Shown here: in pieces, positions 25,770 to 34,221 of the stretch
How positions within the stretch are numbered: position 1 is the stretch's first letter
Layout: each line of letters opens with the position of its first letter
DNA from: Deinococcus hopiensis KR-140
GTDB lineage: Bacteria > Deinococcota > Deinococci > Deinococcales > Deinococcaceae
DNA length: 64,000 nt
NCBI RefSeq assembly: GCF_900176165.1
Contig: NZ_FWWU01000007.1
Span: 248,001 to 312,000, forward strand
Reading direction: 5' to 3'
The notes under the pieces: generated by a model
Database searches by the model: none
Told to the model about the DNA's origin: nothing
What the model saw: only the letters and a program-made list of their open reading frames with translations
Translations under genes and position numbers: made by a program

Positions 25770-26770
25770 CCCTTTCGCCACAAGAACTGCACGGTTACCT
25801 CTCTGCCCTCGTCCGCCGGGACCTCACCGTATCCACCATGATCTGGGGACCCCCCGGCGTCGGCAAATCCAGTATCGTCTCGCAGGTCGCGCGCGAACTT
25901 GGACTCGAATTTACCGACGTGCGCCTCTCCCAGCTCGCCCCAACCGACCTGCGCGGACTCCCTGTCGCTGAAAACGGCGTGAGCCGCTGGTTTCCCCCAG
26001 AGTTCCTGCCCCGCTCGGGCCGTGGTGTGCTGTTCCTCGACGAACTCAACATGGCCCCGCCCACCATGCAGGGCATGGCGCAGCAACTCATCCTCGACCG
26101 CCGCGTCGGCAGCTACGCGTTACCGGACGGCTGGTTCGTGTGGGCCGCCGGAAACCGCAAGGAGGACCGCGCCAGCGTCTTTGATATGCCTGCGCCTCTT
26201 GCCAACCGCTTTGTGCACCTCGAAGTGCGCCCCGATTTCGCGGCCTGGCGCGCCTATGCCCACGCTGCCCGCATCCACCCGCACGTCATCGCCTTCCTCA
26301 TGTATCGCTCGGAACTGCTGCACGCCCTGGACCCTGCAAGACCCGCGTGGCCCAGCCCGCGCAGCTGGTCGGTGGCCTCGGACCTGCACGCAGCGGACCT
26401 CGACGTTGCGCCCGCCATCGGGGAGGGGGCGGCGGCAGAATTCATGGCTTTCGCGCACCTGTACGGTTCCCTCCCCGACCTGGAGCGCGTCCTCGCGGGT
26501 GAGGCGACAAATGCGGTGTTCCCAGCCGAACCCAGCGCTTCCTACGCCACGGTCACTGCCCTCGCGGACCGCGCCGGCGACGCCGACCGTGCCGCACGGG
26601 CGCTTGGGTGGCTCACCGCCGCCAGCCCAGAGTGGACGCAACTCTTCGTCACGCACCTCGTTGGCCGCCTTCAGGCAACCGGCCAGCTCGCCGCCCTTAC
26701 GGAGCTGATGGAGCGTGACGCCGCCCTCACGGACCTCGTGCACCGCACGCTCACCGGACAGGAGGCCTGA
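25766..26770 (+). CDS. MoxR-type AAA+ ATPase
   Basis: 334 residues. Walker A GPPGVGKS (28-35), Walker B LFLDELN (D92, E93), a sensor-1 region around WAAGNRKED, and an arginine-bearing segment in APLANRFVHLEV. The C-terminal third is a helical lid. MoxR ATPases act as chaperone-like remodelers with a VWA-type partner, here the next gene, two bases downstream. A ring-forming ATPase is expected in the cytoplasm. Confidence 0.9.
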   Translation: MTLSPQELHGYLSALVRRDLTVSTMIWGPPGVGKSSIVSQVARELGLEFTDVRLSQLAPTDLRGLPVAENGVSRWFPPEFLPRSGRGVLFLDELNMAPPTMQGMAQQLILDRRVGSYALPDGWFVWAAGNRKEDRASVFDMPAPLANRFVHLEVRPDFAAWRAYAHAARIHPHVIAFLMYRSELLHALDPARPAWPSPRSWSVASDLHAADLDVAPAIGEGAAAEFMAFAHLYGSLPDLERVLAGEATNAVFPAEPSASYATVTALADRAGDADRAARALGWLTAASPEWTQLFVTHLVGRLQATGQLAALTELMERDAALTDLVHRTLTGQEA

Positions 26771-26772
26771 AC

Positions 26773-27891
26773 GTGACGGTGCACCCCGCTGAGGCCGCCT
26801 TCGAAGGTCTCGTCGCGGCTTCCCGCCGACGCCTCGCGGGGCGCTCTCCGTTCTTTGCCACGCTCACGCTCCACGCCGAGATCCTACCGTCATGGAGCGT
26901 GGCGCGCGCAGCGACAGACGGGCACCGCGTCTACATCCACCCCGAACTCGCCGCCACACTTCCGGCGGCGGAACTCGACGCGCTCCTGCTGCACCAGGTG
27001 CTCCACCTCGCGCTCGAGCATGGACCGCGGCGCGGTGGGCGCGACGCCAAGCGCTGGAACCGAGCGGCCGACATCGTCGTCCACGGCCTGGTGGCGAACG
27101 CAGGGCTGCCTGTCACCGGCCGCTCGCTTCTCCTCGAAGGTCGGCGGGTAGAGGACGTGTACGCCGCTCTGGAACACCGGCCTGAAGAGAGCGTCACTGA
27201 GACGGACGACCTGATCGGCGATCCGCCGAGCAACACGCCGCGGGAGGGGAACGGGCGCGGAACGGGAAGCGGCGTGCCCTGGGCGAGGGTACGCGCGCTG
27301 GCCCGTGCGGCCAAGGCCCTGGGGGGTGGCGGGGGTGAGGGTGGACTCGGCCTGCAGCGCGAACTTGACGGTCTGGAGATCGCCCAACTCGACTGGAAGG
27401 CTCGGCTGTGGCGCTTCCTGGTCCGCTCCCCCGTGGATTTCGGTGGGTTTGACAGGCGCTTCATCGGTCGCCGCCTCTACCTGGAAGCGCTTGAGGAGGA
27501 CGCGCTACGGCTCGTGGTCGTGGTGGACACCTCTGGTAGCGTGACGAACTCATGCCTGCGGACGCTGCTGACGGAAGTTCGCGGCATTACCGGCGTGTAC
27601 CCGCACCTGCACGCCAGTTTGTATTACGCGGACGCAGAGGTACATGGTCCACACGACTTGAGTGGGAGTACCCCCTTCCCCCCACCCAAAGGTGGTGGGG
27701 GCAGCGACTTCCGCCCTGCCCTCGCGGCTGCAGCTCAGGGAACGGAACTCATCGTCTACCTCACGGACGGATACGGACGCTTCCCGCCGGAAGCTCCTCA
27801 CGCGCCTGTGGTGTGGGTTGTGCCTGACGGCGGCGCGCCCGACGACCTCTTTCCTTTTGGTGAAGTGCTGCGGCTTGGTCCTCCGACCTGA
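26773..27891 (+). CDS. DUF2201 protein: metallopeptidase-like plus VWA-like domains
   Basis: 372 residues, GTG start after GGAGG. The N-terminal domain has the metallopeptidase-like helix LLLHQVLHLALEHG. The usual HExxH is HQVLH (74-78), with the catalytic Glu replaced by Gln, and a third His follows. A glycine-rich linker (about 150-195) leads to a VWA-like domain with a MIDAS motif D252-T-S254-G-S256 and GGGGSDFRPAL. Paired with a MoxR ATPase this is the classic MoxR-VWA arrangement. The Gln suggests binding without hydrolysis, or an altered mechanism. Confidence 0.82.
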   Translation: MTVHPAEAAFEGLVAASRRRLAGRSPFFATLTLHAEILPSWSVARAATDGHRVYIHPELAATLPAAELDALLLHQVLHLALEHGPRRGGRDAKRWNRAADIVVHGLVANAGLPVTGRSLLLEGRRVEDVYAALEHRPEESVTETDDLIGDPPSNTPREGNGRGTGSGVPWARVRALARAAKALGGGGGEGGLGLQRELDGLEIAQLDWKARLWRFLVRSPVDFGGFDRRFIGRRLYLEALEEDALRLVVVVDTSGSVTNSCLRTLLTEVRGITGVYPHLHASLYYADAEVHGPHDLSGSTPFPPPKGGGGSDFRPALAAAAQGTELIVYLTDGYGRFPPEAPHAPVVWVVPDGGAPDDLFPFGEVLRLGPPT

Positions 27892-28136
27892 GACACAGCA
27901 TCGGTAAGCCCCACCTCGGGGTCCGCAACCACCCTGCCTGTACTTTGCCATTCGTGACCTTCGCGTCGGCTTGCGAGGGAATGCAGCCCTGTCCCTTCAA
28001 CTCCTGCCGCCGCGCTGCTTCAACGGCAGCGCCGCGGTGCCTTTGCTGAACCAACTCCTCCTCGCCTCAGCACTTAAGGACAACATCAGGGGCAGACGAC
28101 TGATGCTGACCGTCCGCTTGCTCCCTGGACGCTTGC

Positions 28137-28703
28137 TCAGGCACTGGGGGGATCAGGTGTGAACGCAGGCGCGGCGAGGGATAAGGCGTGCTCGCGCACA
28201 TCCTCGGGCCAGCCCTGCGTGTGGTGTTTGAAAGCGGAAGCGTCACGGGCGTACAGGGCGCGCGACGCCTCTTGATAACCGGCCAGATTACCGGCAAGAA
28301 CGGCCATGAAGCGGTCAGCAGCCCCCTGGGCAGCACGCACGCGTTCGGCGCTGGGGTCTTGCTTCCGCGCCTCGTCCACAAGTCGGCGCAGGACGGCAGA
28401 GGCGCCACCCTGCTGCGCTTCGAGCCATTCCCAGTGCCGGGGCAGCAGCGTCACCTCGCGGGAGACGACGCCAAGTTTAGGCCGTCCCCGTCCAGGCGGT
28501 TTTGCTTCAGGTTGAGCGCGAGCGAGCACGTCTTGGAGGTCGCCACGCAGATCGAAATCGACGCTTTGACCCGTTCTATCTTCAAAAATAAGGAGCTCGG
28601 CGTTGGGGTCGGACGGCATAGACTTCACACGGGCAAGGACGTCAGAAAGTGCGCCCGTAACGAGCCGGCGTGAGCCGAGGAAAGCAGTATAGGACCCGTT
28701 CAC
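28137..28703 (-). CDS. DUF2239 family protein, second copy
   Basis: 188 residues, convergent to the operon. It aligns along its whole length with the operon copy: TAFLGSRRL, VDFDLRGDLQDVL, VTLLPRHWEWL, AVLRRLVDEA, FMAVLAGN, HALSLAAPAF. The start is GTG at 28703, just five bases past a good -10 box, so the message is probably leaderless. Its promoter carries an operator-like sequence resembling those of the operon, which suggests common control. Confidence 0.8.
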   Translation of the reverse strand: MNGSYTAFLGSRRLVTGALSDVLARVKSMPSDPNAELLIFEDRTGQSVDFDLRGDLQDVLARAQPEAKPPGRGRPKLGVVSREVTLLPRHWEWLEAQQGGASAVLRRLVDEARKQDPSAERVRAAQGAADRFMAVLAGNLAGYQEASRALYARDASAFKHHTQGWPEDVREHALSLAAPAFTPDPPSA

Positions 28704-28708
28704 ACTTG

Positions 28709-28737
28709 ATTTTATCCCGGTAATATTGTGCTGTCAA
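28709..28737 (-). promoter_or_regulatory. Leaderless promoter and operator-like site of second DUF2239 gene
   Basis: On the minus strand, -35 TTGACA (28732-28737) and -10 TAAAAT (28709-28714) are 17 bp apart, and the GTG start follows after five bases. The plus-strand sequence TTTATCCCGGTAATATT (28711-28727) covers the -10 and spacer and resembles the two operator repeats at 22812-22858, but is 2 bp shorter. Confidence 0.7.
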
Positions 28738-29397
28738 AAAGGCTGAGGCAAGTTGCAGATCAGTTGGCAAAGCCCTCGCGAGCATCTGCACCTGCTTGTG
28801 TGTGGCAATTGCTGGGCTGTGCCGCTGGGTCACCGCCGTTGTTTGGCCCCAAACGCATCAACCCACAGAAGGGGTATTGGGGTACGGTCACTGGTCTGAC
28901 AGAGCCGTGAAACCGCGCGAGCGGGGTCGAATAGGTTTCCTCCTCACCCTGCAACTGGCCGTCTTGCTCCAGCCTCATAAGATTGTGTCCTGGAACTCTG
29001 CGAAGATGAAGCGGCCCACTGGTTTTGGGGAGCAGCGTCAAGAGGGTGGAATGGAGGGCCGTACCTTCCAGGGACATTGTCCACTCAAACCTGACGTCTG
29101 ATACAATTACGTCGTGAACAAAAGAACCTTCAGGTGCTTTGTTACAGCCGCACCAGCACGGAGGCTTAACGGCATAAGCGACAGGGCAGATGAAGGTGGA
29201 GGCAAAACTTTGTGGGCGAGGGTATGGAAGCGCGCACAGCGGACATCTGGTCTGGTGATAGGGGAGTCGACTGGCAGTGTCATCCGAGGGGTTTGTTCAC
29301 GATCGACCGTGCCACACCTCCGGGTTATGGAGGGTGCAAAGCCTTTCAACACAGGTCCTCAACCAGGAACCAGAAGGTGGACAGGGGAGGAAGAAGC
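28738..29397. other. Intergenic, no gene identified
   Basis: Short frames on both strands have no family signature. A short minus-strand run (GRFIFAEFQDTIL) near 28980-29030 looks protein-like but is isolated. The VOC gene has its own ribosome-binding site at the right edge. Confidence 0.3.
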
Positions 29398-29811
29398 ATG
29401 AACTGGACGCTTGAGGTGGTCGTGGTTCCCGTGAGTGACGTTGAACGTGCTCGTGCCTTTTACGCTAATGCCTTGGGCTTCGCCGTGGATCACGACACGC
29501 AAGTGAGCGAGACTCGGCGGGTGATCCAGCTCACGCCTCCAGGCTCAGGGTGTTCAATCGTTCTGGGGACAGGGATGTCCCGAATGACCCCGGGGTCCCT
29601 CCACGGCCTCCAACTGGTGGTCCGCGATCTGGAGGCCGCTCGCGCCCAACTCCTGGAGCGGAACGTAAAGGTTGGGGAGATCCAGGTCATTGGGCCAACG
29701 GGCCCACGCCCGGCCGCGCCAGGTGAGGACTTGAATTACGTTGGCTTCCTCTTCTTCAACGATCCCGATGGAAATGGATGGGGCATTCAACAGATCGGCA
29801 ACCGGCACTAA
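29398..29811 (+). CDS. VOC (glyoxalase/bleomycin-resistance fold) protein
   Basis: 137 residues from the ATG at 29398 after GGGGAGG. It shows the paired beta-alpha-beta-beta-beta units: VSDVERARAFYANALGF at the start and FLFFNDPDGNGWGIQQ at the end, the latter with the usual metal-side Glu position occupied by Gln. The fold serves lyases, dioxygenases and antibiotic-binding proteins. Substrate cannot be told. Confidence 0.82.
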   Translation: MNWTLEVVVVPVSDVERARAFYANALGFAVDHDTQVSETRRVIQLTPPGSGCSIVLGTGMSRMTPGSLHGLQLVVRDLEAARAQLLERNVKVGEIQVIGPTGPRPAAPGEDLNYVGFLFFNDPDGNGWGIQQIGNRH

Positions 29812-29876
29812 AAGGCTTCCATTGATCGGGCCAGGGTGCCGGAAAATGGCCCCTCACAAGCAGCAAAGGAGACTTT

Positions 29877-30440
29877 ATGCGTAAGGTGATCGTGACTGAG
29901 TTCCTGTCCCTCGATGGTGTCATGGAAAATCCCACCTCGTGGCAGCAGGGCTTTTCCAGTCGAGCCATTGGCGAGTTCAAGCAAAGTGAACTTTTTGAGA
30001 GTGATGCTCTCCTGCTGGGTCGTGTGACATACGAGGGCTTCGCGGAGTATTGGCCGACTGCGACAGAGACAGGGGAATTCGGCGAGAGGATGAACAGCCT
30101 GCCGAAGTTTGTGGCCACAACCACGCTGGACACCCTGGAATGGAACGCCGTGGCGCTGGGTGAGGATGTGATCGCGGAGGTGGTGCAGTTGAAACGGCAG
30201 GAAGGCGGCAATCTCCTGACGTATGGCAGCGGGACATTCTCACAAACCCTGTTGCAGCACGGCCTGGTGGACGAACTTCGCCTGCTGGTGTACCCCGTGG
30301 TGGCGGGACGGGGCAAGCGGTTCTTTACAGGTGCGGACAAACTGACGTTGCAACTCGCCGCCTCCAGGGAACTGGGCGCGGGCGTGGTCCTGTTGACCTA
30401 CGCGCCACCCTCTCCAATCTCTGCTCCAGCGGGTGCTTGA
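29877..30440 (+). CDS. RibD C-terminal (dihydrofolate reductase-like) family protein
   Basis: 187 residues. N-terminal strand VIVTEFLSLDGVMENP, the LLLGRVTYEGFAEYWP motif and the C-terminal VDELRLLVYPVVAGRGKRFF are standard for this NADPH-binding family. Probably a cytoplasmic reductase of unknown substrate, not a true folate enzyme; folA is separate at 37791. Start preceded by AAGGAG. Lies 65 bases after the VOC gene, a frequent pairing. Confidence 0.85.
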   Translation: MRKVIVTEFLSLDGVMENPTSWQQGFSSRAIGEFKQSELFESDALLLGRVTYEGFAEYWPTATETGEFGERMNSLPKFVATTTLDTLEWNAVALGEDVIAEVVQLKRQEGGNLLTYGSGTFSQTLLQHGLVDELRLLVYPVVAGRGKRFFTGADKLTLQLAASRELGAGVVLLTYAPPSPISAPAGA

Positions 30441-30506
30441 AGCTGGACTGGCAAGAGGTAGGAAAGCCCATTCAGTAAGAACACATTCAATTTCAGGGAG
30501 GAACGG

Positions 30507-31211
30507 ATGAACCAGACAGCGGTGAAGCGCCTTTATCTGATGCAGGTTGGATCGATGCCGGAGTATCAGATTCCAATTGTTTGCTACCTCGTGCAGACGG
30601 ATGACAACAGAAATATCTTGATTGACACTGGTCTTCCAGAATTTATTCCCGAAGAAGCGTCAGACTTTGTAAATGGGCAAGACGTTGTCGAGCAGTTGGC
30701 GAGCATTGGTTTAAAGCCGGATGATATCCATATGGTGGTTTCGACGCATTATGACATCGATCATTCAGGAAGACATGCGGCGTTTACGAAAGCTGAGTAT
30801 GTTGTTCAACGCTTGCATCATCTAGATGCTGAGAGCAACCCACGTTTTGTAGCCAATCGCCCTCAATGGGATCAGCCCATGGACCGTATTCGGCTGGTGC
30901 ACGGAGACACGGAACTGCTTCCAGGGCTGGAACTGATTGAGACGAGCGGACATGTACCGGGACATCAATCGGTGCTGGTGCGCCTGCCTAAAACGGGGGC
31001 GACGTTATTGCCGATTGACGCGGTCCCCTTCGGCGAGGACTTTAGCCGTAACGGGCAGGACGATGGAAAAAATCCGGACGCCGAAGCGATTCGCGCCAGT
31101 ACAGTGAAACTGCTTGAGCTAACGGAGCGCGAGCAGATTGGCCTCGTCATTTTTGGGCATGACAGAGCGCAGTGGGAAGGCCTGAAAAAGTTGCCGGAGT
31201 ATTTCGACTGA
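30507..31211 (+). CDS. Metallo-beta-lactamase-fold lactonase (AHL lactonase-like)
   Basis: 234 residues. The metal motif HYDIDHSG (HxxxDH), a downstream His in SGHVPGHQ, Asp in LLPIDA and a final His in VIFGHD complete the two-metal site. Overall order matches N-acyl-homoserine lactonase relatives, enzymes that open signal-molecule lactones. The gene is visibly less GC-rich than its neighbours, hinting at transfer from a lower-GC donor. GGGAGG precedes the ATG. Quorum-quenching is an inference from the family. Confidence 0.8.
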   Translation: MNQTAVKRLYLMQVGSMPEYQIPIVCYLVQTDDNRNILIDTGLPEFIPEEASDFVNGQDVVEQLASIGLKPDDIHMVVSTHYDIDHSGRHAAFTKAEYVVQRLHHLDAESNPRFVANRPQWDQPMDRIRLVHGDTELLPGLELIETSGHVPGHQSVLVRLPKTGATLLPIDAVPFGEDFSRNGQDDGKNPDAEAIRASTVKLLELTEREQIGLVIFGHDRAQWEGLKKLPEYFD

Positions 31212-31241
31212 GGAGGGAGTCCGCCTAAAGGAGAGGGCTGG

Positions 31242-31260
31242 CCACGCTGGCCCAGCGTGG
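31242..31260. terminator. Hairpin after the lactonase gene
   Basis: CCACGCT and AGCGTGG arms (7 bp, 5-nt loop), about 30 bases past the stop. No T run follows, so termination strength is uncertain. Confidence 0.45.
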
Positions 31261-31310
31261 CTGAGCAGCCACGTCGCTCGCTGCGCGAATGCCGAAGAAG
31301 GAGCGACCTT

Positions 31311-32300
31311 TAGAGCACTTGTCATAATGAGAGCATGAAAGCTGTTGGGGGGCGAGGGTACAGTCTGGATCTGCGGGAACGGGTGGTCGCGGCGGTCGAA
31401 GGCGGTCAGACTCGGAAAGAGGTCGCCCGGTTGTACCGAATGCGCATCGAAACCGTAGATACCTATCTGGAAAAGCAGCGCCTGGGAACGTTGCACGAGG
31501 TGGGTCGGTCTTCTGGTCGTCCCCCACGGGTCACACCCCTACACGAACAGCAACTGCTGCAACAACTCAAGGCGCATGACGACGCGACATTGATCGAGCA
31601 TGCTCGCATGCTCGAAGAAGCGACAGGGTTGAAGGTCAGCTTCAAAACTGTGGATCGAGTGTTCCGCAAGCATCACATCACCCGTAAAAAAAACTTTGGT
31701 CGCGTTCGAGCGAAGTGAAGAAAGGCGACAGCAGTTTCTCAATGACTTAGCTCCGTATCTCACTCATCCAGAACAGCTGGTGTTCCTGGATGAGAGTGGC
31801 TTTCACACCGCCATGACACGAGGATACGCGCGTGCGCACAGGACTGAGCGAGCTCATGGCTATGTTCCCAGGAATCACGGACGCAACCAGACCTTGATTT
31901 GTGCTCTACAACTTACGGGACCGATGGTCCCGTTCGTTTTGACTGGTGCCGTCAACGGTCCATCGTTTGAATGGTACATCCGCCATTTGGTTTGTCCTAT
32001 CCTGCAGCCAGGACAGGTCGTTGTCATGGACAACCTGTCGTCTCATCATCGAGCGTCTGTTCCAACACTTATTGAAGCACAGGGTTGTCGGATCCTGTTC
32101 CTTCCGCCTTATAGTCCAGACTTTAATCCTATCGAGCTGATGTTCTCTCAGGTCAAGGCGGCCGTCAGAGCGAAGGCTTGTCGAACAGTCGACGGCCTCA
32201 TCTCTGCCATTGGAGCCGCTTTGCAGGCGGTTCGTGCACAGGACATCAACGCCTGGTTCCGACATGCTTATCCCTCCGTATCTTTATGACAAATGCTCTA
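31311..32300 (+). mobile_element. IS630-family element, type A copy 2
   Basis: Ends GAGCACTTGTCATAA and complement, TA duplications at 31311-31312 and 32299-32300. Its terminal repeats match those of the three MITE copies, so it is the likely source of transposase for them. Confidence 0.85.
31335..32289 (+). CDS. IS630-family transposase, two frames joined by frameshift
   Basis: First frame 31335-31718 carries the HTH part (LRERVVAAVEGGQTRKEVAR). The second (31696-32289) carries the DDE core: LVFLDESGFH, VVVMDNLSSHH, LPPYSPDFNPIELMFS. The frames meet at an A8 run after CCCGT near 31686. Catalytic residues intact, so probably the active family member among the TAGAGC elements. Confidence 0.87.
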
Positions 32301-32492
32301 GGTTCAGCCTTCCAAGGGGCTCGGAGGCAAAGCTCCGAGGTGACGTCTTCGCCATCCAGGTGTACATGCCAGAAGTGTTCCTTGCTGCCAGCGGGGCAAT
32401 CCTTGCACCCGGTGATGGTCTTTGAAATTCGAAGTTGGTGTTTACCCTCTTTCTGATCAAGGATAACTGAGGGCTGGGGCCTGAGCCCACCT

Positions 32493-32620
32493 TAGAGCAT
32501 TTGTCAAAAAGAAGGCTTCTTTTTGACCGAGCAGGGTGGGCGAATTTGAAGGCGCATTGGGGAGAATGGCGCCGTGAGTGGAAGGTCATCCTTCACGGCG
32601 TCATTCGGACAAATGCTCTA
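32493..32620 (+). mobile_element. IS630-related MITE, copy 2
   Basis: TA-flanked (32493-32494, 32619-32620), ends GAGCATTTGTC and complement. Inside the left end a 25-bp palindrome (arms GTCAAAAAGAAG) and near the right end a second hairpin (CGCCGTGA/TCACGGCG). Non-coding, about 124 bp. Confidence 0.7.
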
Positions 32621-32813
32621 GGCCCTACCCACGCTGCTGTCCTTGAAAAACAGTACAGGGATTGGACGTCACCCGCTCTGTCGGAAAAGTTCGCGCTCAA
32701 CTTCCCGGTGGACCTGATGGCGAGGTTTTGCTGGCCCTGTGTAATTGGGGCGTGCGGGAAGCTGTTCCTTGACGTCGATTTTACCCAGGTGAAAACCTCG
32801 TTTTTCTCCTGTC

Positions 32814-33802
32814 TAGAGCATTTGACATCAGAAGATGTCGGGGAAGGCGTGCGTGAACCAGCCAAAAACGTCTCGTAGCGAAACGGCGTTCAAAGCGTCC
32901 CAAATGCCCTGAAGCAGAGCGGTCCGGTCTCGCCACTCACGGGCACGGACGAGGGCTTTGACCTTAGAGAACATGCCTTGGGTCGGGTTGAAGTCGGGGC
33001 TGTAGGGAGGCAGAAACAGGACCATACAATTCCAGGCTTCGATGTGCGTCCGAATGGGTGCACGGTGATGTGCCGAGAGATTGCCCTGCACCACGACCTG
33101 TCCTGGGGTCAAAGCTGGGCACAGGATTTCTCGGACGTACCACTCGAAACTCACGCCGTTGACAGCACCGTCCAGGATCAGGGGCGCAAAGGGACCACTC
33201 GCCTGCAGCGCGCATACGAAGTTTGGTTCCGTCCCCAGTTGCGGGGGACGGAAGCGACCGCACGCTGTGTGTGGTGCGCGCGACCATAGCCTCGGGTCAT
33301 GGCCGTGTGGAAGCCGCTCTCGTCAAGAAAGACCAGACGGGCAGGGGTCTGCAGGTACGGCTTCAGGTCGTTCAGGAACTGCTGACGCAGTTCCTCCTTC
33401 TGTGCGCACGCGACCCGCGTTTTTTTTGTAGGTGACGCCATGCCGACGGAAGACTCGGTCCACCGTTCGATAACTGATCTTCAGTCCTGTCACAGCTTCC
33501 AACTTGCGGGCATGTTCTTCGAGGGTGGCGTCCAAGTCCTCCTCCAGTTGCTGGAGGACTTGCTCATGCTCGCTGTGCACCCGTGGGCGACGCCCAGTCG
33601 GGCGCTTCACGTGCGTCAAGGTGCCTACCTCGTGTTTCTTCAGATACAACGCGATCGTTCGTACATCGACGTCGAACGTTTCAGCCACCCGCTGATGGTC
33701 CTTCTCCTTCAGCGCCGCTGCGACAATCCGTTCTCGAGGATCGACGCCGTATCCGCGTACCCCTACCCACTTCTTCATCCTCTTACTATGTCAAATGCCC
33801 TA
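32814..33802 (-). mobile_element. IS630-family element, type A copy 3 (dead)
   Basis: Ends GAGCATTTGACATCAG at 32816 and complement GTCAAATGCCC at 33800, TA at both sides. Closely related to the copy at 19908-20900 but with damaged coding sequence. Confidence 0.8.
32828..33778 (-). pseudogene. IS630 transposase with lost catalytic residues
   Basis: Compared with the intact copy at 19907-20876 it has the same two-frame layout and A8 slippery run, but a further frameshift around 33155-33190. The second catalytic motif reads VVVQGNLSAHH where the intact copy has VVVLDNLSAHH, and the third reads NPTQGMFSK instead of NPIEGMFSK. Two of three acidic residues are thus gone, so the protein cannot work even if read through. 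Confidence 0.8.
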
Positions 33803-33871
33803 AGAGCATTTAAACCAGACTGTAGGTTAGAGAGCGCTTAAATAGCATGACACGTGCTTTGGGACGTCGGG

Positions 33872-33908
33872 ACTGCTCAGCACGACAGTCCACGTTGTGA
33901 TGAGCAGT
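33872..33908. repeat. 37-bp hairpin repeat, copy 2
   Basis: ACTGCTCA/TGAGCAGT arms with the same spacing as copy 1, and a shared core CAGTCCA..TTGTG. Confidence 0.6.
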
Positions 33909-33944
33909 GAGGAGATAACAGCTTAGTACGAGAGTCATCCTCTA

Positions 33945-33976
33945 TTTAAATATGTACAAAGTTGTACATATTTAAA
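33945..33976. promoter_or_regulatory. 32-bp perfect palindrome
   Basis: TTTAAATATGTACAA at 33945-33959 is followed after two bases by its exact complement. It is AT-rich in a GC-rich setting. It may be an operator, a protein-binding site for replication or segregation, or an element end. It lies just ahead of a short membrane-type frame. Confidence 0.5.
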
Positions 33977-33984
33977 CATTCGTA

Positions 33985-34119
33985 TCTATTGGACTGACCG
34001 CAGCGGTTGGATTGTTGGCGATGATGCTGGGACTATTCTCAGCCGTCCTTGGGATGTTGAGCGTGACGATCAGTCAAGTCTTCCTCCTGAAGGAATCTGG
34101 GTTAGTCGAAAAGGCATAA
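33985..34119 (+). pseudogene. Small membrane-protein remnant
   Basis: The frame reads SIGLTAAVGLLAMMLGLFSA, then VLGMLSVTISQVFLLKESG and ends TAA at 34117. It encodes one long hydrophobic stretch but has no standard start after the upstream stop, so it is a remnant or begins at TTG. Not recognised. Confidence 0.3.
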
Positions 34120-34221
34120 AGTCATACGTGTATGAATCCCAAAAAGCCGAAGGGTAACTGCACCCTGAAGGGCTGACGGGGCATCGCCCGGACCGAACGT
34201 TTGTCGTACTGAGCTCAGATC

